A stretch of 64,000 nt of DNA, taken from assembly GCA_009823505.1 (NCBI GenBank), contig VZQC01007982.1, forward strand, positions 4,383,820 to 4,447,819, written 5' to 3'. A program made the position numbers and the translations under genes. Under the pieces are notes generated by a model. The model ran no database searches. It was not told the DNA's origin and saw only the letters and a list, made by a program, of their open reading frames with translations. This document shows, piece by piece, positions 33,028-44,724 of the stretch (the first letter of the stretch is position 1; each line of letters begins with the position of its first letter). This stretch comes from Rhizomys pruinosus. Taxonomy: Eukaryota > Chordata > Mammalia > Rodentia > Spalacidae.

Positions 33028-33669
33028 CCCCCATGCTGACCCCATTATTAAAGTAACTAATTTCTTAAGGTTATATTTATTTTGAAATTATTTAATTTCC
33101 TTATAGGTCATAAATTTATTCATACCTGATCTCATCTTCCTTTTGTGTTTCCTCCCTCTGTAAATTTCCATGTTTTATCGCCAACCCTAGTCTTGATACC
33201 TCTTTCCTCTCCTCTTACCTGGTTGATTTCACACTCCCTAGAACTCTCCAAGGTCATGGGAGCACTGCCAGCTGGAGTGAGGAGGAAGTCAGTTGTAATT
33301 GGGCTGCAGGAGAACTTAAGCATGGCATTTTCAGAAAGTGTGCCTTGGGCCCTCATTCTTAGGTATTTTATTTTTATATTTTTCCTATTATTCTCTTTTC
33401 TTAAACCAACATAAGGACTTCTCTTTTATTAAAATATTTGTGTACCACAGCATATTATTAATGACACACTTGTCTTGTTTCCAACATTCCCTGACTGGGG
33501 ACAGCTCTACATTAACTTCTTATTCTTCTGTACTGTAAGTTGTTTTAGAGAAGGAGCCATCATACTGAAAATGAATGAGGCGTTGTGAAATTTTAAGAAA
33601 TTTTCTCAGAATTTTATAGTTTTTCTATTGCTTTTCCCATATTGATTCTCATTATGCCTTTAAACTTTC
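33028..33669. other. Unique DNA, nothing recognised
   Basis: Open frames on both strands around 33132-33414 overlap each other and show no domain. No supported gene. Confidence 0.4.
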
Positions 33670-33833
33670 CTTTTTTTTTTTTTTTTTTTGGTCTTTTCAA
33701 AACAGGGTCTCCCTATAGCCCCAGCTGTCCTGGAACTCACTCTGTAGACCAGGCTGGCCTTGAACTCACAAAGATCCACCTGCCTCTGCCTCCCAAGTGC
33801 TAGGATTAAAGATGTGCACCACCATGCCTGGCT
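33670..33833 (-). repeat. B1 SINE
   Basis: Near-consensus antisense B1 with perfect 17-bp target duplications TATGCCTTTAAACTTTC (33653-33669, 33834-33850). Confidence 0.97.
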
Positions 33834-33850
33834 TATGCCTTTAAACTTTC

Positions 33851-34246
33851 TAACAAAGCTCTTTTTCAGGCAGAGCCATCCATAAGTTCTCCTTCTTGAA
33901 GGTAATCATGACCAGCTTCTTCCCCTCCCGTGCTGTCAGTAGTCTGGTGACCTTGGAGATTTCTGCTCAGTGTGGCTATCTACTGCAGAACTTCAGAGCA
34001 GAGCCCTATGTCTGATATACCCTGGGCTCTTATACAGCTAATTTTCCTTGCTCCAAGGCCATCCTGGAGTACATTTTTAGCTTTACTTAAATCTCACCTT
34101 CTCAACATAGGATGGTAAAGATACCATATTAACTGTTGACATCAATCACTTGATATTGGCAGGTATTAGGTGAGACCGGCCTTTGTGCTGCTAGATTTTT
34201 CAGTTTGCTTATGGCAGAACATTATGAAGCTAAAAGATTATGGGAT
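33851..34246. other. Unique DNA, nothing recognised
   Basis: No supported feature. Confidence 0.4.
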
Positions 34247-34372
34247 AGATCTGGATATGGAGGTGCACACTTGAAATGCTAGCACTTGAGGAGCTGAAGC
34301 CAGAGGATTGCTATGAATTTGAAGCCAGCCTGACAGTACCAAGAAGCAAGACAAAACCAAACCAAACAAGAC
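34247..34372 (+). repeat. Old B1/proto-B1-like SINE
   Basis: GGAGGTGCACACTTGAAATG, CTAGCACTTGAGGAGCTGAAG and GAAGCCAGCCTGACAG keep the B1 order, with an AAACC-rich tail. Confidence 0.6.
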
Positions 34373-34511
34373 AATAACAAAAACCTTTTCAAAACTACAA
34401 CTAGGTGATGAACAAAGCAGTGCAAAGTTAGTTTGTTAATGTGTCTGTGATCAAAGCATGAGAGTTAGTAGAAGTTAATCGTAAGCTCTGGTTAAAACTA
34501 TGCTATCTCTT

Positions 34512-34765
34512 GGGGCTGGAGAGATGGCCTAGCAGTTAAGAGTGCCAACCACTCTTGCAGAGGACCTGGGTTCGATCCCCAGCACCCACATGGCGGCTGA
34601 GAACCGTCTGAAACTCCAATTCCAGGAGAACTCCAGTTCCAGGGGAATCCGACACCCCCTTCTGACCTCCGGGGCATTGCACAACACAGGTGCACAAACC
34701 TGCGTGCAGACAGTAAATTCATACACATACAGAAATAAATAAAATTTAAAAAATATATTAAAAAT
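34512..34765 (+). repeat. B2-type SINE (17-bp duplication subfamily)
   Basis: Near-consensus copy with intact B box. Perfect 12-bp target duplications CTATGCTATCTC (34498-34509, 34766-34777). Confidence 0.97.
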
Positions 34766-34777
34766 CTATGCTATCTC

Positions 34778-37638
34778 AGTGTTAATAGTGTTTTTGTTGT
34801 ATGCTTCCAATTAATTGGAAGACCTCTATGGATTTCTGTTAATTTTATTTGATAAATTTTTCTTATTTCCAAAATATATCCTATACCCCACAGCATAAAC
34901 CCGTGAATTGGAGGCTAAAAGTCTTTGTTTTACATCTGGAGAACAAATGGATGTTCTTGCATCACTCTATACAAGAGAGTGATTGATGGCTTTGAAATCA
35001 AGTTCTGAACTGAAATAAATTTTCTCAATTTGAGAGAAAATAGTGATAACACAGGTCCTGTCTACCAACCAGCTCAACCATATGTGCCTTTTATTTTTTG
35101 GTCTTTCTTCTCTCACTTCTATCCTAGACTGAAAAATCTTACATTTTCTTCTAAGTTGATTTAACAATATGGTTAATGTTTAAAAATACCCAGCATAGAA
35201 ACTAGAGGCAGCCAGCACTTTATACACGTTTGGTCTAATGCATTCCTCACCTTGCATAAATCTCCAGAAAAGCTTTTGGAAGGAAACACATTTCCCCCGA
35301 CACAATAGATGTAAAATGAATATAAACCAATTACTTTTCTTGCAGTTCTTAGAGCAGTATCAGGAATACTGACCCTTCTGACTTCATTTTCAAGCAAGAA
35401 TTCTGTAGCTCCCGCCCCCACTCTGGCAAGGAAAAATGATTTGAGCTGAATTCCTAGTAAGAAGCAAATCAAGGTTTTCAAAGGATAATTTTGCTAGGAC
35501 CTATGCTACAAATCACCTTTCAAATACTCCAGAGGTAGTTATTTAAATACATTTAAGCCCCTAATCACAGAGGTCTTTGATGAACTTTTCCCACTTTAAA
35601 TACATCAAAGGAAGTAAAGAGGGTAGAGAAAGCCATTAGAAAATCATTATAATAAACACCAACATTGATCTTTTCTCCATTGGAAGCCCCCCTTTCCTTT
35701 TCTTAAGCTATTTAGGTGGGCTTTGTTTACTAAAGTACTCAAATTCTCTCAGACCATTCAAAAGAAATTTAATTTTTTTTAAAGCAGCAACATATTCTTT
35801 CTTTAGGATTTCAAGGAACCCAGGCAGTACTGTGAATGTCTACTTTCCACTGTGACTTTCAAGTTGAACCTTTTTGATGGCAAATAGCCTCCTGCTTATG
35901 CCTGTGTGTTTTAGCTTAAAAAAATCAATCTCTGAGAAAATGGGCTTCCATCTTCCTTTCAGCCTTGTCTCCTTTGATGATTGATGTTAATTCAGTAAGC
36001 TGCTGACCCAAGAAAAAAGAATTGTTTGTGCTGTTGTTTTGAATAAATAAACTTACAAAGAATCAATGGCTGTGGCTTAGAGAAATTAGGTGGTAGAGAG
36101 CCTTAAGTCTTTTTCTGTCGTGTTTCTCATGTAAATAAAGCAGGAAGAAGGCATTGCAGCTCCAGATACCTTTTTGAATGATGGTAACTTGCTCTAAGGG
36201 AATTTTTTTTTAAATAAATTTTCTCTCTATAGCTAAAGTGAGAAAGTTCTGTATTTATGACAAAACAGATATTAACTGGCCTAATAATTTCAAACTGACT
36301 GTAAAAATGAAGTTTCTACATTTGTTGGGCCTCATCTTACCTTTAATATTGTTAGATGAGGACTTCTTCTATGTACAGTCTTTTACCATATATAGTCTTT
36401 CATGTATATGGTAAAAACTTTTGGAAGGGTTTTACCTAGTTCTAAAATTGAAAGGCAGTGTGTCTGCCAGACCCAAATTGTTAACTTGGGTGGCTTTTTT
36501 TTTTTTAATTGTAAGGACATTTATTGACAAATTATAAAATAACTGCTTTTTCCATGTCACCTTTTCCTTTACCTAAACTAGATCCCTAAATGCTAGGATC
36601 ACAGAGTAAATGACTATTTCCTAAAGCACAGAGTGATGAAATGAGTTCCTGGCCATGGCCCAGAGCTAAGCAGGGACTCGAACTAACCTACGACATTAAC
36701 AACATGAATCTGTTCATTTCTCAAACTGATCCACATCCTGCTGGCAAATCCTGGTGGTCATGCAGATAGTTCAGCAAACATCCACATAAACAGGTTTTTG
36801 TGTAGACAAAAATCTTTACTGCCTTTGAGTTCACAGCAGGAATTCTACTACTGGGTTGTATGGGGAGACTGCAGCTCAAGCAGTTGGTACTATAGCAAGT
36901 CCAAGCTAACTGGAAACGTAAAGGCCCTCTTGCTTTTTACTACCATTTATTTTGGAGCCACTGTTTTAGTTTTGTCTAGTAAACACTGTGTCTCACTTCT
37001 TTCATTTAATTCACAATTCCAGCCAAATCAGCATTCATTCATGTTAATAATACATGCAGAGTCAGAATTTAACATTAGCTGCATACATTGCAGTTTTCAA
37101 ATTACAAACAACCTTATATAGTAAGAAACAGCAGTGTGCACTAAACACCCTGCTGCTTGCTAAGCTGATGTTGGTGGAGGGTTCCTTGACCTGAATAGTT
37201 CCAGGCTAGCCTGGCTGATGCCCTGTCTGAACTAAAAAGAAGTGAAAAGGCTAAGTAAAGTATAATATTTTCAGATAATTTATCTAGTCACTAAATTAGC
37301 TTCCTTTTCTATAAAATTGGTATATTAATACTTATCTCATCTGTCAAATGTGAAGTTTGATAGTTTATATGCATATACAGCACTTAGATATAAAACAGAA
37401 GCATCACATCACTGTTTGCTATTATTCTCAACAATGGTATAATAATGTTATTTCCATGAAAGCTTTCAGTAGCAAAGAGAAGTAAATGTTTTTGAGTGAA
37501 TATAAGGTTAAAAGAACAATATGATCTCAAGTTATATGAAGTACTACAGGAGATACAAATAATGAACATGTTATCTCTCATTGTTCTTTTCTCCTATTTT
37601 TCTGTGTTTATCCAAAGAATATGTCTATTAAAATTTGA
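34778..37638. other. Unique DNA, longest SINE-free stretch (2.9 kb)
   Basis: No B1, B2 or LTR is seen. A weak antisense MIR-like piece lies at about 36600-36690 (CAGAGTGATGAAATGAG...GCAGGGACTCGAAC). Open frames at 34967-35481 and 36798-37121 have no domain and no splice context. Conserved non-coding sequence is possible but unproven. Confidence 0.4.
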
Positions 37639-37659
37639 AAAACAAAGTTACTTTTTAAA

Positions 37660-37889
37660 AAATTTTTATTTATTTATTTATTTGTTATTTTCTATGTGTA
37701 TGAGTATACGCATGTAGGTTGGTGCACCAGTGTTGTGCAATGCCGCGGAGGTCAGAAGAGGGTGTCAGATTCCCCTGGAACTGGAATTAAAGATGGCTCT
37801 TAGCCGCCATGTGGGTGCTGAGAATCGAACCTGGGTCCTCTGCAAGAGCAGTCAGGGCTCTTAACCATTGAGCCATCTCTCCCAAAAAC
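37660..37889 (-). repeat. B2-type SINE, single-unit form
   Basis: Antisense B2 lacking the 17-bp duplication, but flanked by a perfect 21-bp target duplication beginning AAAACAAAG (37639-37659, 37890-37910). Single-unit B2 copies were therefore also active fairly recently. Confidence 0.97.
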
Positions 37890-37930
37890 AAAACAAAGTT
37901 ACTTTTTAAAGTGTTTAAGATTGCGTCTTT

Positions 37931-38082
37931 GAGATGCAAGACAGGACTTAATATGTATGACAGAATCCATGAGCTCTGACTGGGGGTGGGGGGCATGAGG
38001 GGTGGGCATGGATGGGGGAATGAGTCTAAATTTGATTAAGAAATGTATGAAATTCACTCAATAGAAATTAAAAAGTTAAAAA
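37931..38082 (+). repeat. Probable 5'-truncated L1 3' end
   Basis: A G-rich run (about 37980-38018) followed by AT-rich sequence and an A-rich tail is the layout of rodent L1 3' UTRs. Flanks AAGATTGCGTCTTT (37917-37930) and AAGAATGCATCTTT (38083-38096) look like a diverged target duplication. Confidence 0.5.
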
Positions 38083-38096
38083 AAGAATGCATCTTT

Positions 38097-38477
38097 TAGT
38101 AAAAGTAATCTGATACAACTAAATATACTTAGACAGATTGAGATATAAGAAAAGTAATGGGTTGGCTCCTACAAATGTGCATTTGCAGCTTAAGCTAGTT
38201 CTGATGTCAAGTTCAGACTCTACTAGAATTAGATGGTGGTCTTAGATCAACCACCTAAATTTATTTATTTAGTCCATAAGACTGGACTTTATCACATGAT
38301 ATAGTTGAAAAACATTGAATGAGAAAATATATATAAAAGATGTTTATAAATATTATGAAAGAAAAATACTCTAAGCTTTTTTGTACATATAGAATTTAAA
38401 AATGTTCTCAAGTTTTAGTTAATTCAGTCACACTTGATACATTACTACAATGTATGAAGTGTGATTGAATGATTATG
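38097..38477. other. Unique DNA, nothing recognised
   Basis: No supported feature. Confidence 0.4.
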
Positions 38478-38491
38478 AAAAGAGGTTTGTC

Positions 38492-38739
38492 GGGCTGGAG
38501 AGATGGCCTAGCGGTTGAGAGCACCGACGCTCTTGCAGAGGACCCGGGTTCGATCCCCAGCACCCACATGGCGGCTGAGAGCCGTCTGTAGCTCCAATTC
38601 CAGGAGAACTCCAGTTCCAGGGGAATCTGAGACCCTCTTCTGGCCTCCGCGGCATTGCACGACACGGGTGCACGGACCTGCATGCAGACAGTACATTCAT
38701 ACACATACAAAAATAAATATAAAAAAAAAAAAAAAAAAA
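38492..38739 (+). repeat. B2-type SINE (17-bp duplication subfamily)
   Basis: Near-consensus copy with a long A-tail and perfect 14-bp target duplications AAAAGAGGTTTGTC (38478-38491, 38740-38753). Confidence 0.97.
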
Positions 38740-38844
38740 AAAAGAGGTTTGTCAGAATGTATCTAGCTTTGATACTAAATTAGATTCCTCACTAGATTTG
38801 GATATCTTTGTAGTACTGGTTAGATCACCTGGAATGTAATGGGG

Positions 38845-38854
38845 TTTTGTTTTG

Positions 38855-38885
<31 letters not shown>
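38845..38885. repeat. (TTTTG)n microsatellite
   Basis: Seven to eight perfect pentanucleotide units. Confidence 0.95.
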
Positions 38886-39274
38886 CTAGAAGACTCAAAT
38901 AGTCTAAGATGAATCAGCAGTCCTCTAGATTTAGAGGGGGTGGGTACTTTGTGTATAGCTCAAGCACCAACAATTCACTGACTCCTAGCCCAGCTTCTTA
39001 TTTTCCTTAATTCACCTTTAGTCTATAGTAAAGTGAGTTACTCAGAATAAGTATGCATGCCCATTTACATCCCCATGTGTTGTGTGAACAGTGAATTATA
39101 CCCAAAGGCCTGCACTGAGCATCAGAATTGGCACTGCCATTTACTTTCACAGCTCTAGCATGAAATTGAGCCTCTACTTTACCTTTTGCTTATGGTCAGC
39201 CAAGTCTGTTATTTACTTGTAGTGAGTCAAGTCTGTCTTTTTCAGGCTTAGTTTCTTTAGTTGTAAAGGATTCA
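38886..39274. other. Unique DNA, nothing recognised
   Basis: No supported feature. Confidence 0.4.
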
Positions 39275-39392
39275 GCCAGGCGTGCTATTGTTGTGTGCCT
39301 GTAGTCCTAGCTATCAGGTAGAAAAGGAGCAGGAGAATCCCTTGGGGCTGTAAGCTACCAGCCTGAAACCCTATCTCAAATATAAAACCAAG
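39275..39392 (+). repeat. Old B1-like SINE
   Basis: GCCAGGCGTGCTATTGTTGTG, GCCTGTAGTCCTAGCTATCAGG and CCCTATCTCAAATA follow the 7SL-derived SINE order with heavy divergence. Confidence 0.65.
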
Positions 39393-40595
39393 CAAATGAA
39401 AAAACAAAGTGTTGTTGTGACCAAATGCTGTATAGGAAATACCTTTTAATTAAACCTAATTGAGAGAAACAGGATATGTGTTAAGCCATGAAGCACCTCT
39501 ACAAAATTATTATTGTGGTGGTTTTAATACAAGTCAGCAATTTCTTTGATATTGTTCCCCCTAGGAAGCAAACCCCCTGCTGTAGAATTAGCCTCCATTC
39601 TGATAGCATTCCAGACATTACCCCAATATGGCACCTTGGCATTTGAAAAAGCAGCACAGTCAGGGAGGTTACTCTGTGAGTCATTCTCATTCTTCACCCC
39701 TGAGCCAACCACCTATGAAGTTAGCATAAAACTCCCATAGGAGAGGTGTGTCTAGCCACTACTCAGATCAGGAAAGGTACAGCAATGAAAGAGTTTGAAC
39801 GAGCAGACCAAACTAAGTGCCCCATCCAGTTTTCACTCTGCGGCATACCTACTTTGTCCATAAGTGCTCACCACAGCTATCTACTTCTTTCAAACCCCAG
39901 AAAAATACACAGATTTCCTTGTTCTTCATTTGTGAAGGCGTTCATACCACCTAAAACTTACTTTAAATCCATTTGCTTGTGTTGCCTACATTTATCAATC
40001 TTTTGTTTTCCAGGCCTCTGCCTTGAACCTAGTGAGAGGTGAGAACTATTTTCTCTCCCATAACATAGTGACTCATCTCTGATAAATACAATGTGCTGGG
40101 AAGGAGAAGGTAATTTCAAAAGGAAGTTGAGAGACTGAGATGCCAGCTTGTAGGTGCTCCAGGTTATATCACCCATAGCAGCACAGATGTCATCTGTGTC
40201 CTCCTGTGAAGATGACAAGGGTACTTCACCCCTGGGAGAGTTTTACCCTAAATGCCTAGCAACTCAGTAGTCCTGGGAAAACACAAGATAAACTAAGTAG
40301 TTCACTCATGCTCTTCAAAAGCTTCTGAGCCATGAAAGATGAAGGACTGTGGAGGAGAAAGGAAACATGAAGGCCTAATTCATTGTGGCTTCAAGGACTG
40401 CATCCTGCAACAGAAAGAAAACAGTAGAGGGAAAGCTAAAGAAATGAAAGTACAGGCTGCAGTTTAGCAAGGATGCAGCCATGTTGATTTTAGTTTTGAT
40501 AGTTGTGCTATTATGAGATAAAGGAAAGTAACTGAAGAGTACACAAGAATTCTCTGTGCTATCTCAGTAGCCAGTTCATTCAAGATAACTTCATT
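39393..40595. other. Unique DNA, nothing recognised
   Basis: Open frames at 39499-39740, 39746-40042 and 39958-40218 overlap on both strands without a domain. No supported exon. Confidence 0.4.
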
Positions 40596-40742
40596 CCCTC
40601 TTTTTGAAACAGGGTCTCCTTGTAGCCCTAGCTGGCCTAGAACTTACTATGGAGACCAAACTGGTCGCCATCTCACAGAGATCCTCCTGCCTCTGCCTCC
40701 AAAATGCTGATATTGAAGGCTCTGTGCCACCAAACCTAGCTC
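40596..40742 (-). repeat. B1 SINE, old
   Basis: Antisense B1: TTTTTGAAACAGGGTCTCC, GGAGACCAAACTGGTCGCC, CTGCCTCTGCCTCCAAAATG, GCCACCAAACCTAGCT. Confidence 0.85.
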
Positions 40743-40771
40743 AAATCTTTTTTAAAAAAAGTTATGTACTT

Positions 40772-41015
40772 GGGGCTGGAGAGATGGCCTAGAGGTTAAG
40801 AGCGCCAACTGCTCTTGCAGAGGACCCGGGTTCGATCCCCAGCACCCACATGGCAGCTGAGAACCATCTGTAACTCCAATTCCAGGAGAACTCCAGTTCC
40901 AGGGGCATCCAAGACCCTCTTCTGACCGTGGCATTGCACGACACGGGTGCACAAACCTGCATGCAGACAGTACATTCATACACATACAAAATAAATTAAA
41001 AAATTTAAAAAAAAA
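40772..41015 (+). repeat. B2-type SINE (17-bp duplication subfamily)
   Basis: Near-consensus copy with intact B box and the 17-bp duplication. A short deletion removes CTCCGC after TTCTGACC. Target duplication is weak (AAAGTTATGTACT versus AAAGTTTTGTGCC). Confidence 0.94.
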
Positions 41016-41202
41016 GTTTTGTGCCATACAGGTTTGTAACAACTTCTTTCTAAATAAATGTTATACTGTATATTGAATTCAGTTGTATATAGTGGAGAAT
41101 ATCATATAACCTGTATGTCAGAAACCTAATGTATGAATATAGTTCGGTGGAGGAAAATGTGATTAATATGCAGAAAGCCTTAGCTCTGATTTCTAAACTC
41201 TT

Positions 41203-41321
41203 ATCCCTCCTCCTCCCCCTCCCCTGCCCCTCCCTCTCCCTCTCCCTCTCCCCTCCTCCTCCCCCTCCCCTGCCCCTCCCTGTCCCTCTCCCCTCCCCCT
41301 CCCCCTCCCCCTCTCCCTCTC
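41203..41321. repeat. Polypyrimidine tract (CCCTCC-rich)
   Basis: About 120 bases of nearly pure C/T on the plus strand, arranged as repeated CCCTCTCCCTCTCCC and CCTCCTCCCCCTCCCC blocks. Such mirror-like homopurine/homopyrimidine tracts can form triplex DNA. The open frames across it are low complexity. Confidence 0.95.
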
Positions 41322-42147
41322 TGAATAATCTCTTCATTTTGGTTCACTTTTCTTTGTTAATATTTTAGGGAAATTATTTTGTTGGACATTTTTCTTCTGA
41401 TAGATCTATTATGCTTGGCCTTTTATTTGACATTGTTTGAAACAGATGCTCCTCCATTTACCATGTGGGGAAGAATATTAAGTCAAACTACTAAAATATA
41501 GAAATGTATAAGTTTAACAGATGGTAATATAGAAGTCAGACATGACAAAAATCATGACACAGCAAACATGATTACCATACGCCATGAAATCATGTAACAA
41601 CTATGGAATGGTATATTTCTAGCATTGTCGTAAGAATTTTGCTTTTACAGGTGAGTGTGGTGTACACACCTTTAATCCCAGCACTGTATAGGCAGAGGCA
41701 AGCAGATCTTTGTGATATTGAGGACAGCCTGGTTGAACTAGAGAGTTCTGCCACCAGAGGCTACAGGAATACCCTGTGTCCAAAAAACAAAGTGCTTGTA
41801 ATTTATTAAATCTTTACAACTATGCACAACTTATCAGGCAGTGACACAGAGAACAAAATTTTAATTCTTACATTATACACTTGAACAATTTGCCTGAATT
41901 CTAAATACCCCCTTTACCAGGTTCCTGAGATATTGTGTGGTACATTTCATGAGAGGGATGTAGCCTGAGCCGTTTCATAAGCCGTGTGATTCATGCATGT
42001 GATATGATTTCATCACTGCTGAGTAAAGACCACTAGTTAAGATTGGACTTTTTACTGCCATGTAGGATTGGAGATTCCTAGCCAGGTCCTGGAACACATT
42101 GTTACTTTTTCAAGTACAAATTCAAACATGGTAGAGGGATACATGAA

Positions 42148-42271
42148 TTTCATCTCTTATGCTGAATACGATGAAATGTTTCATCTCTTATGCTGAATAC
42201 CATGAAATGTTTCATGTCTTTTGCTGAATACCATGAAATGCTTCACATCTTATGCTGAAAACCATGAAATG
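42148..42271. repeat. 31-bp tandem repeat, four copies
   Basis: Four units of TTTCATCTCTTATGCTGAAT + ACCATGAAATG type, each 31 bp, with a few substitutions between units. The same array appears in the second copy of the duplication at 47605-47728. Confidence 0.95.
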
Positions 42272-43533
42272 TTTTTCTTTAAGATGATGTGAGGTCTGGA
42301 GGCTTATTTACCCATCTGGATGTTCTGAGCACTGTGACTCTTTTGAATATCATCTTTCTCTCTTTTTGCTTCTATCTTTCTTTGTGGGACCTGGCTTCTC
42401 CATCCTTCCCTGTGTGTTTATATTACATGGCTCATTCCAGCTGACACATTCTGTTAGTGTTATCAGACAGATAAGAAGGAGTAAAATCACTATGACTGTT
42501 GTTTCTCATTCTTCCAGGTCAACAGGCTTGCTTTCAGATAGAACTCCCTGATTGCTCTGCTTGGGGCAGAATTGATCAATATCAAGTTTGCAGTTTATTC
42601 TACATCTGACTTTTTAATTTAACTCTCTGTGCACTGATTTCCCATGCAGTGTTAGGTCATATCTTAGGCCTCTGGTGTGATATATATTAAACTTTCAAGG
42701 GACTGGCAGTAGAAGGATGAGTATGAGCTATCATAATTAACATCGGTAGCTTTCGAATCAAATGAAAATATATTGTGATGGTTATTCTTTCACTGATCAT
42801 TAAGTATTGTTCAAGTTACACATTTATGAACAGAATTTACTGTAAAATATAAATTTAAGACCTACCTCAGTATGAATTATCATTTCTTGGTGATAGGTAC
42901 ATAATTTCTTTCCTCCAATTTTGGGACACTTAGTAAATCAAGAAAAGGAACTTTGGAAATTCTATTCAAATAGTTGTCACTTTTGAAACTTGTAACAAAT
43001 CAGATAATATATAAAATATGAGAAGTTGGTAAATGTTTTCCTAATACAGGTAAATATTACAAAGAAATAAAATTTCTAGAACATAGAATTTTCCCCATTT
43101 TAAAGGGGGATAGCAGATTGAGCAAATGATCACAATGTGCAAAGAAATTACTTTCTATGCAGTTGGCAATCCATTCTGTATAGTTTGGAAAGCTACAGAA
43201 TAGCATTTGCTACTTTAAATATTTATTGTTCTGCCAAGGTCGCATGCAGTGTTTATCCAGTTAATTGTGACACTTCTACTTTAATAAATGTGGCAAATGT
43301 TACTCAGGAGTCTTGTGAGGTGTGAGGACTGGGCGTCCTCCAGAACAGGTGCTTTAGGTGCTAAACTACAACTGTCACAAATGAAAGATGTCTATCCTTC
43401 CAGATTAAAAAAGTGCTAAGGATACTAGAAAACCTTATTCTTTGAGTTCTGATACATTCTTATAACTGTAACAAATGAAAAACTAATGGTTTAATTCCAT
43501 ACTGTACATAGCATGCTTCTAAAGAATGTGAAT

Positions 43534-43682
43534 TTCTGGGCGTGGTGGTGCCCGCCTTTAATCCTAGCACTCAGGAGGCAGAGGCAGGCAGATCTTTGTG
43601 AGTTCAAGGCCAGACTGGTCTACAGAGTGAGTTCCAGGACAGCTGGGGCTACAGGGAGACCCTGTCTGGAAAAGACAAAAAA
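43534..43682 (+). repeat. B1 SINE with chimeric 3' end
   Basis: Preceded by AAAGAATGTGAAT (43521-43533) but not followed by that duplicate. The 5' half shares private variants (GTGGTGCCCGCC, CCAGACTGG) with the B1 of copy 2, while the 3' end (CCCTGTCTGGAAAAGACAA) differs from copy 2 (TCCTGTTTCAAAAAGACC). The switch therefore lies inside the B1. Confidence 0.92.
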
Positions 43683-44235
43683 ATAAAAATAAAAAGAAGA
43701 ACAGTATAAAAATAATGGAAAACCTCTTGGTGCCTAGTGATGGGAGAGGTCCACCATCAAGGCCTGGATGCCCAGGACCAGATGTGGAGTGAGGACCAGA
43801 GCTGGCTTCAAGGGAGGTGGGTGGTCTGCTCCAGAGAATCAATCCTTCCAAGACCAGAATCTGTGAATAACAGAGGCCTCCCCTGTCCCTAGCAGAAAAG
43901 GCAAAGCCTCTGTCATGTGTGACCTGGGGAGAGGGCTGTGTGGAATGTAGTCACAAAGAAAAGCCGGAACCACTGCCCAATATCAGGAAGTCTTCCATGC
44001 TCTCCTCTGCTCCATGATCAGCCTACTTCCAGATCAGCCTGCTCTCCATGGCTTATCACAGGGGCCAAAGCTTCAGGCTCATGTGAGGGGACCACAGCTC
44101 CAGCTCATAAGAAGGGACCACAGGTCCTGTTCACAGGAGTGAGCCACAGCTCTAGTTCCCAAGAGGGCATCGCAGCCCCAAGCTCAAAGGAGGGCATCGC
44201 AGCCCCAGGCTCAAAGGGAAGGAACCACAGCTTTA
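43683..44235. repeat. Unassigned block with degenerate GC-rich tandem repeats
   Basis: Sequence of unknown origin. From about 44088 to 44235 it is a degenerate repeat around the words CACAGCTCCAGCTC and GGGCATCGCAGCCCC. Two clean 27-bp units (GAGGGCATCGCAGCCCCA...) lie next to each other at about 44163-44216. The 129-codon open frame over it (43938-44327) is repeat-driven and has no known domain. Confidence 0.55.
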
Positions 44236-44527
44236 CCTTCCCGCAGCTCCAGCTCAGAGGAGGGGTTGTTGCAACCTTCTCTGGTCCAGCCAGAGGGGTT
44301 CAGGTCACGGCCAAGAAGTGGGGGTGAGAGACTAGGAGTCAACACACAGACACCAGGAGTCGAGTGAAAGCAAGTAGATAGCGAGCTGCTGCAGACTCGT
44401 TTATTTAGGGGAATGTAGGGGTACATGTGTGGTCCACTCTGCTCCTTTGTGGAGGTGCCAGATGTGCTGATAATTGGGCAAATTCTCATTGGCCCAAGTC
44501 ACTGACTCAGCTGTTGCCATGGTTAGC
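44236..44527 (-). repeat. Possible ERVK-type LTR fragment
   Basis: GCTGCTGCAGACTCGTTTATTTAGGG (minus strand AATAAACGAGTCTGC) and GGGTGAGAGACTAGGAGTC look like the polyadenylation/U5 end of a class II LTR in antisense. I cannot define both ends. Alternative: unrelated unique sequence. Confidence 0.35.
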
Positions 44528-44667
44528 TTCAGGGCCTGCCTCTGCCTCTCAAGGACTGGGATTAAAGGCGTGTGCCACCACTGCTGGCCTGGAACTCACT
44601 CTGTAGGCCAGGCTGGGCTTGAACTCACAGCGATCCGCCTGCTTCCCGAGTGCTAGGATTAAAGTGT
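44528..44667 (-). repeat. Two B1 fragments, antisense
   Basis: A short piece (GCCTGCCTCTGCCTCTCAAGG to GTGTGCCACCACTGCTGGCC) is joined directly to a second (CCTGGAACTCACTCTGTAGG to GAGTGCTAGGATTAAAG). Confidence 0.82.
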
Positions 44668-44724
44668 GAGGACAGGTTAAGCCTGTTTGGCAGGCAAGGA
44701 GGTAAGCACTCTACAAGGGGTGAG

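Larger units (their letters stand above)
41077..43682. repeat. 2.6-kb duplicated segment, copy 1
   Basis: Almost the same sequence recurs at 46536-49140. Contents: a polypyrimidine tract (41203-41321), an old B1-like SINE (about 41651-41795), a 31-bp tandem repeat (42148-42271), about 1.2 kb of unique DNA and a B1 (43534-43682). The left flank continues normally from the B2 upstream. The right edge breaks inside the B1, which lacks the expected target duplication on that side. See copy 2 and the findings. Confidence 0.95.

Noticed and set aside
41050..41337. Glu/Gly/Arg-rich open frame
   Set aside because: It reads through the polypyrimidine tract. No protein family.
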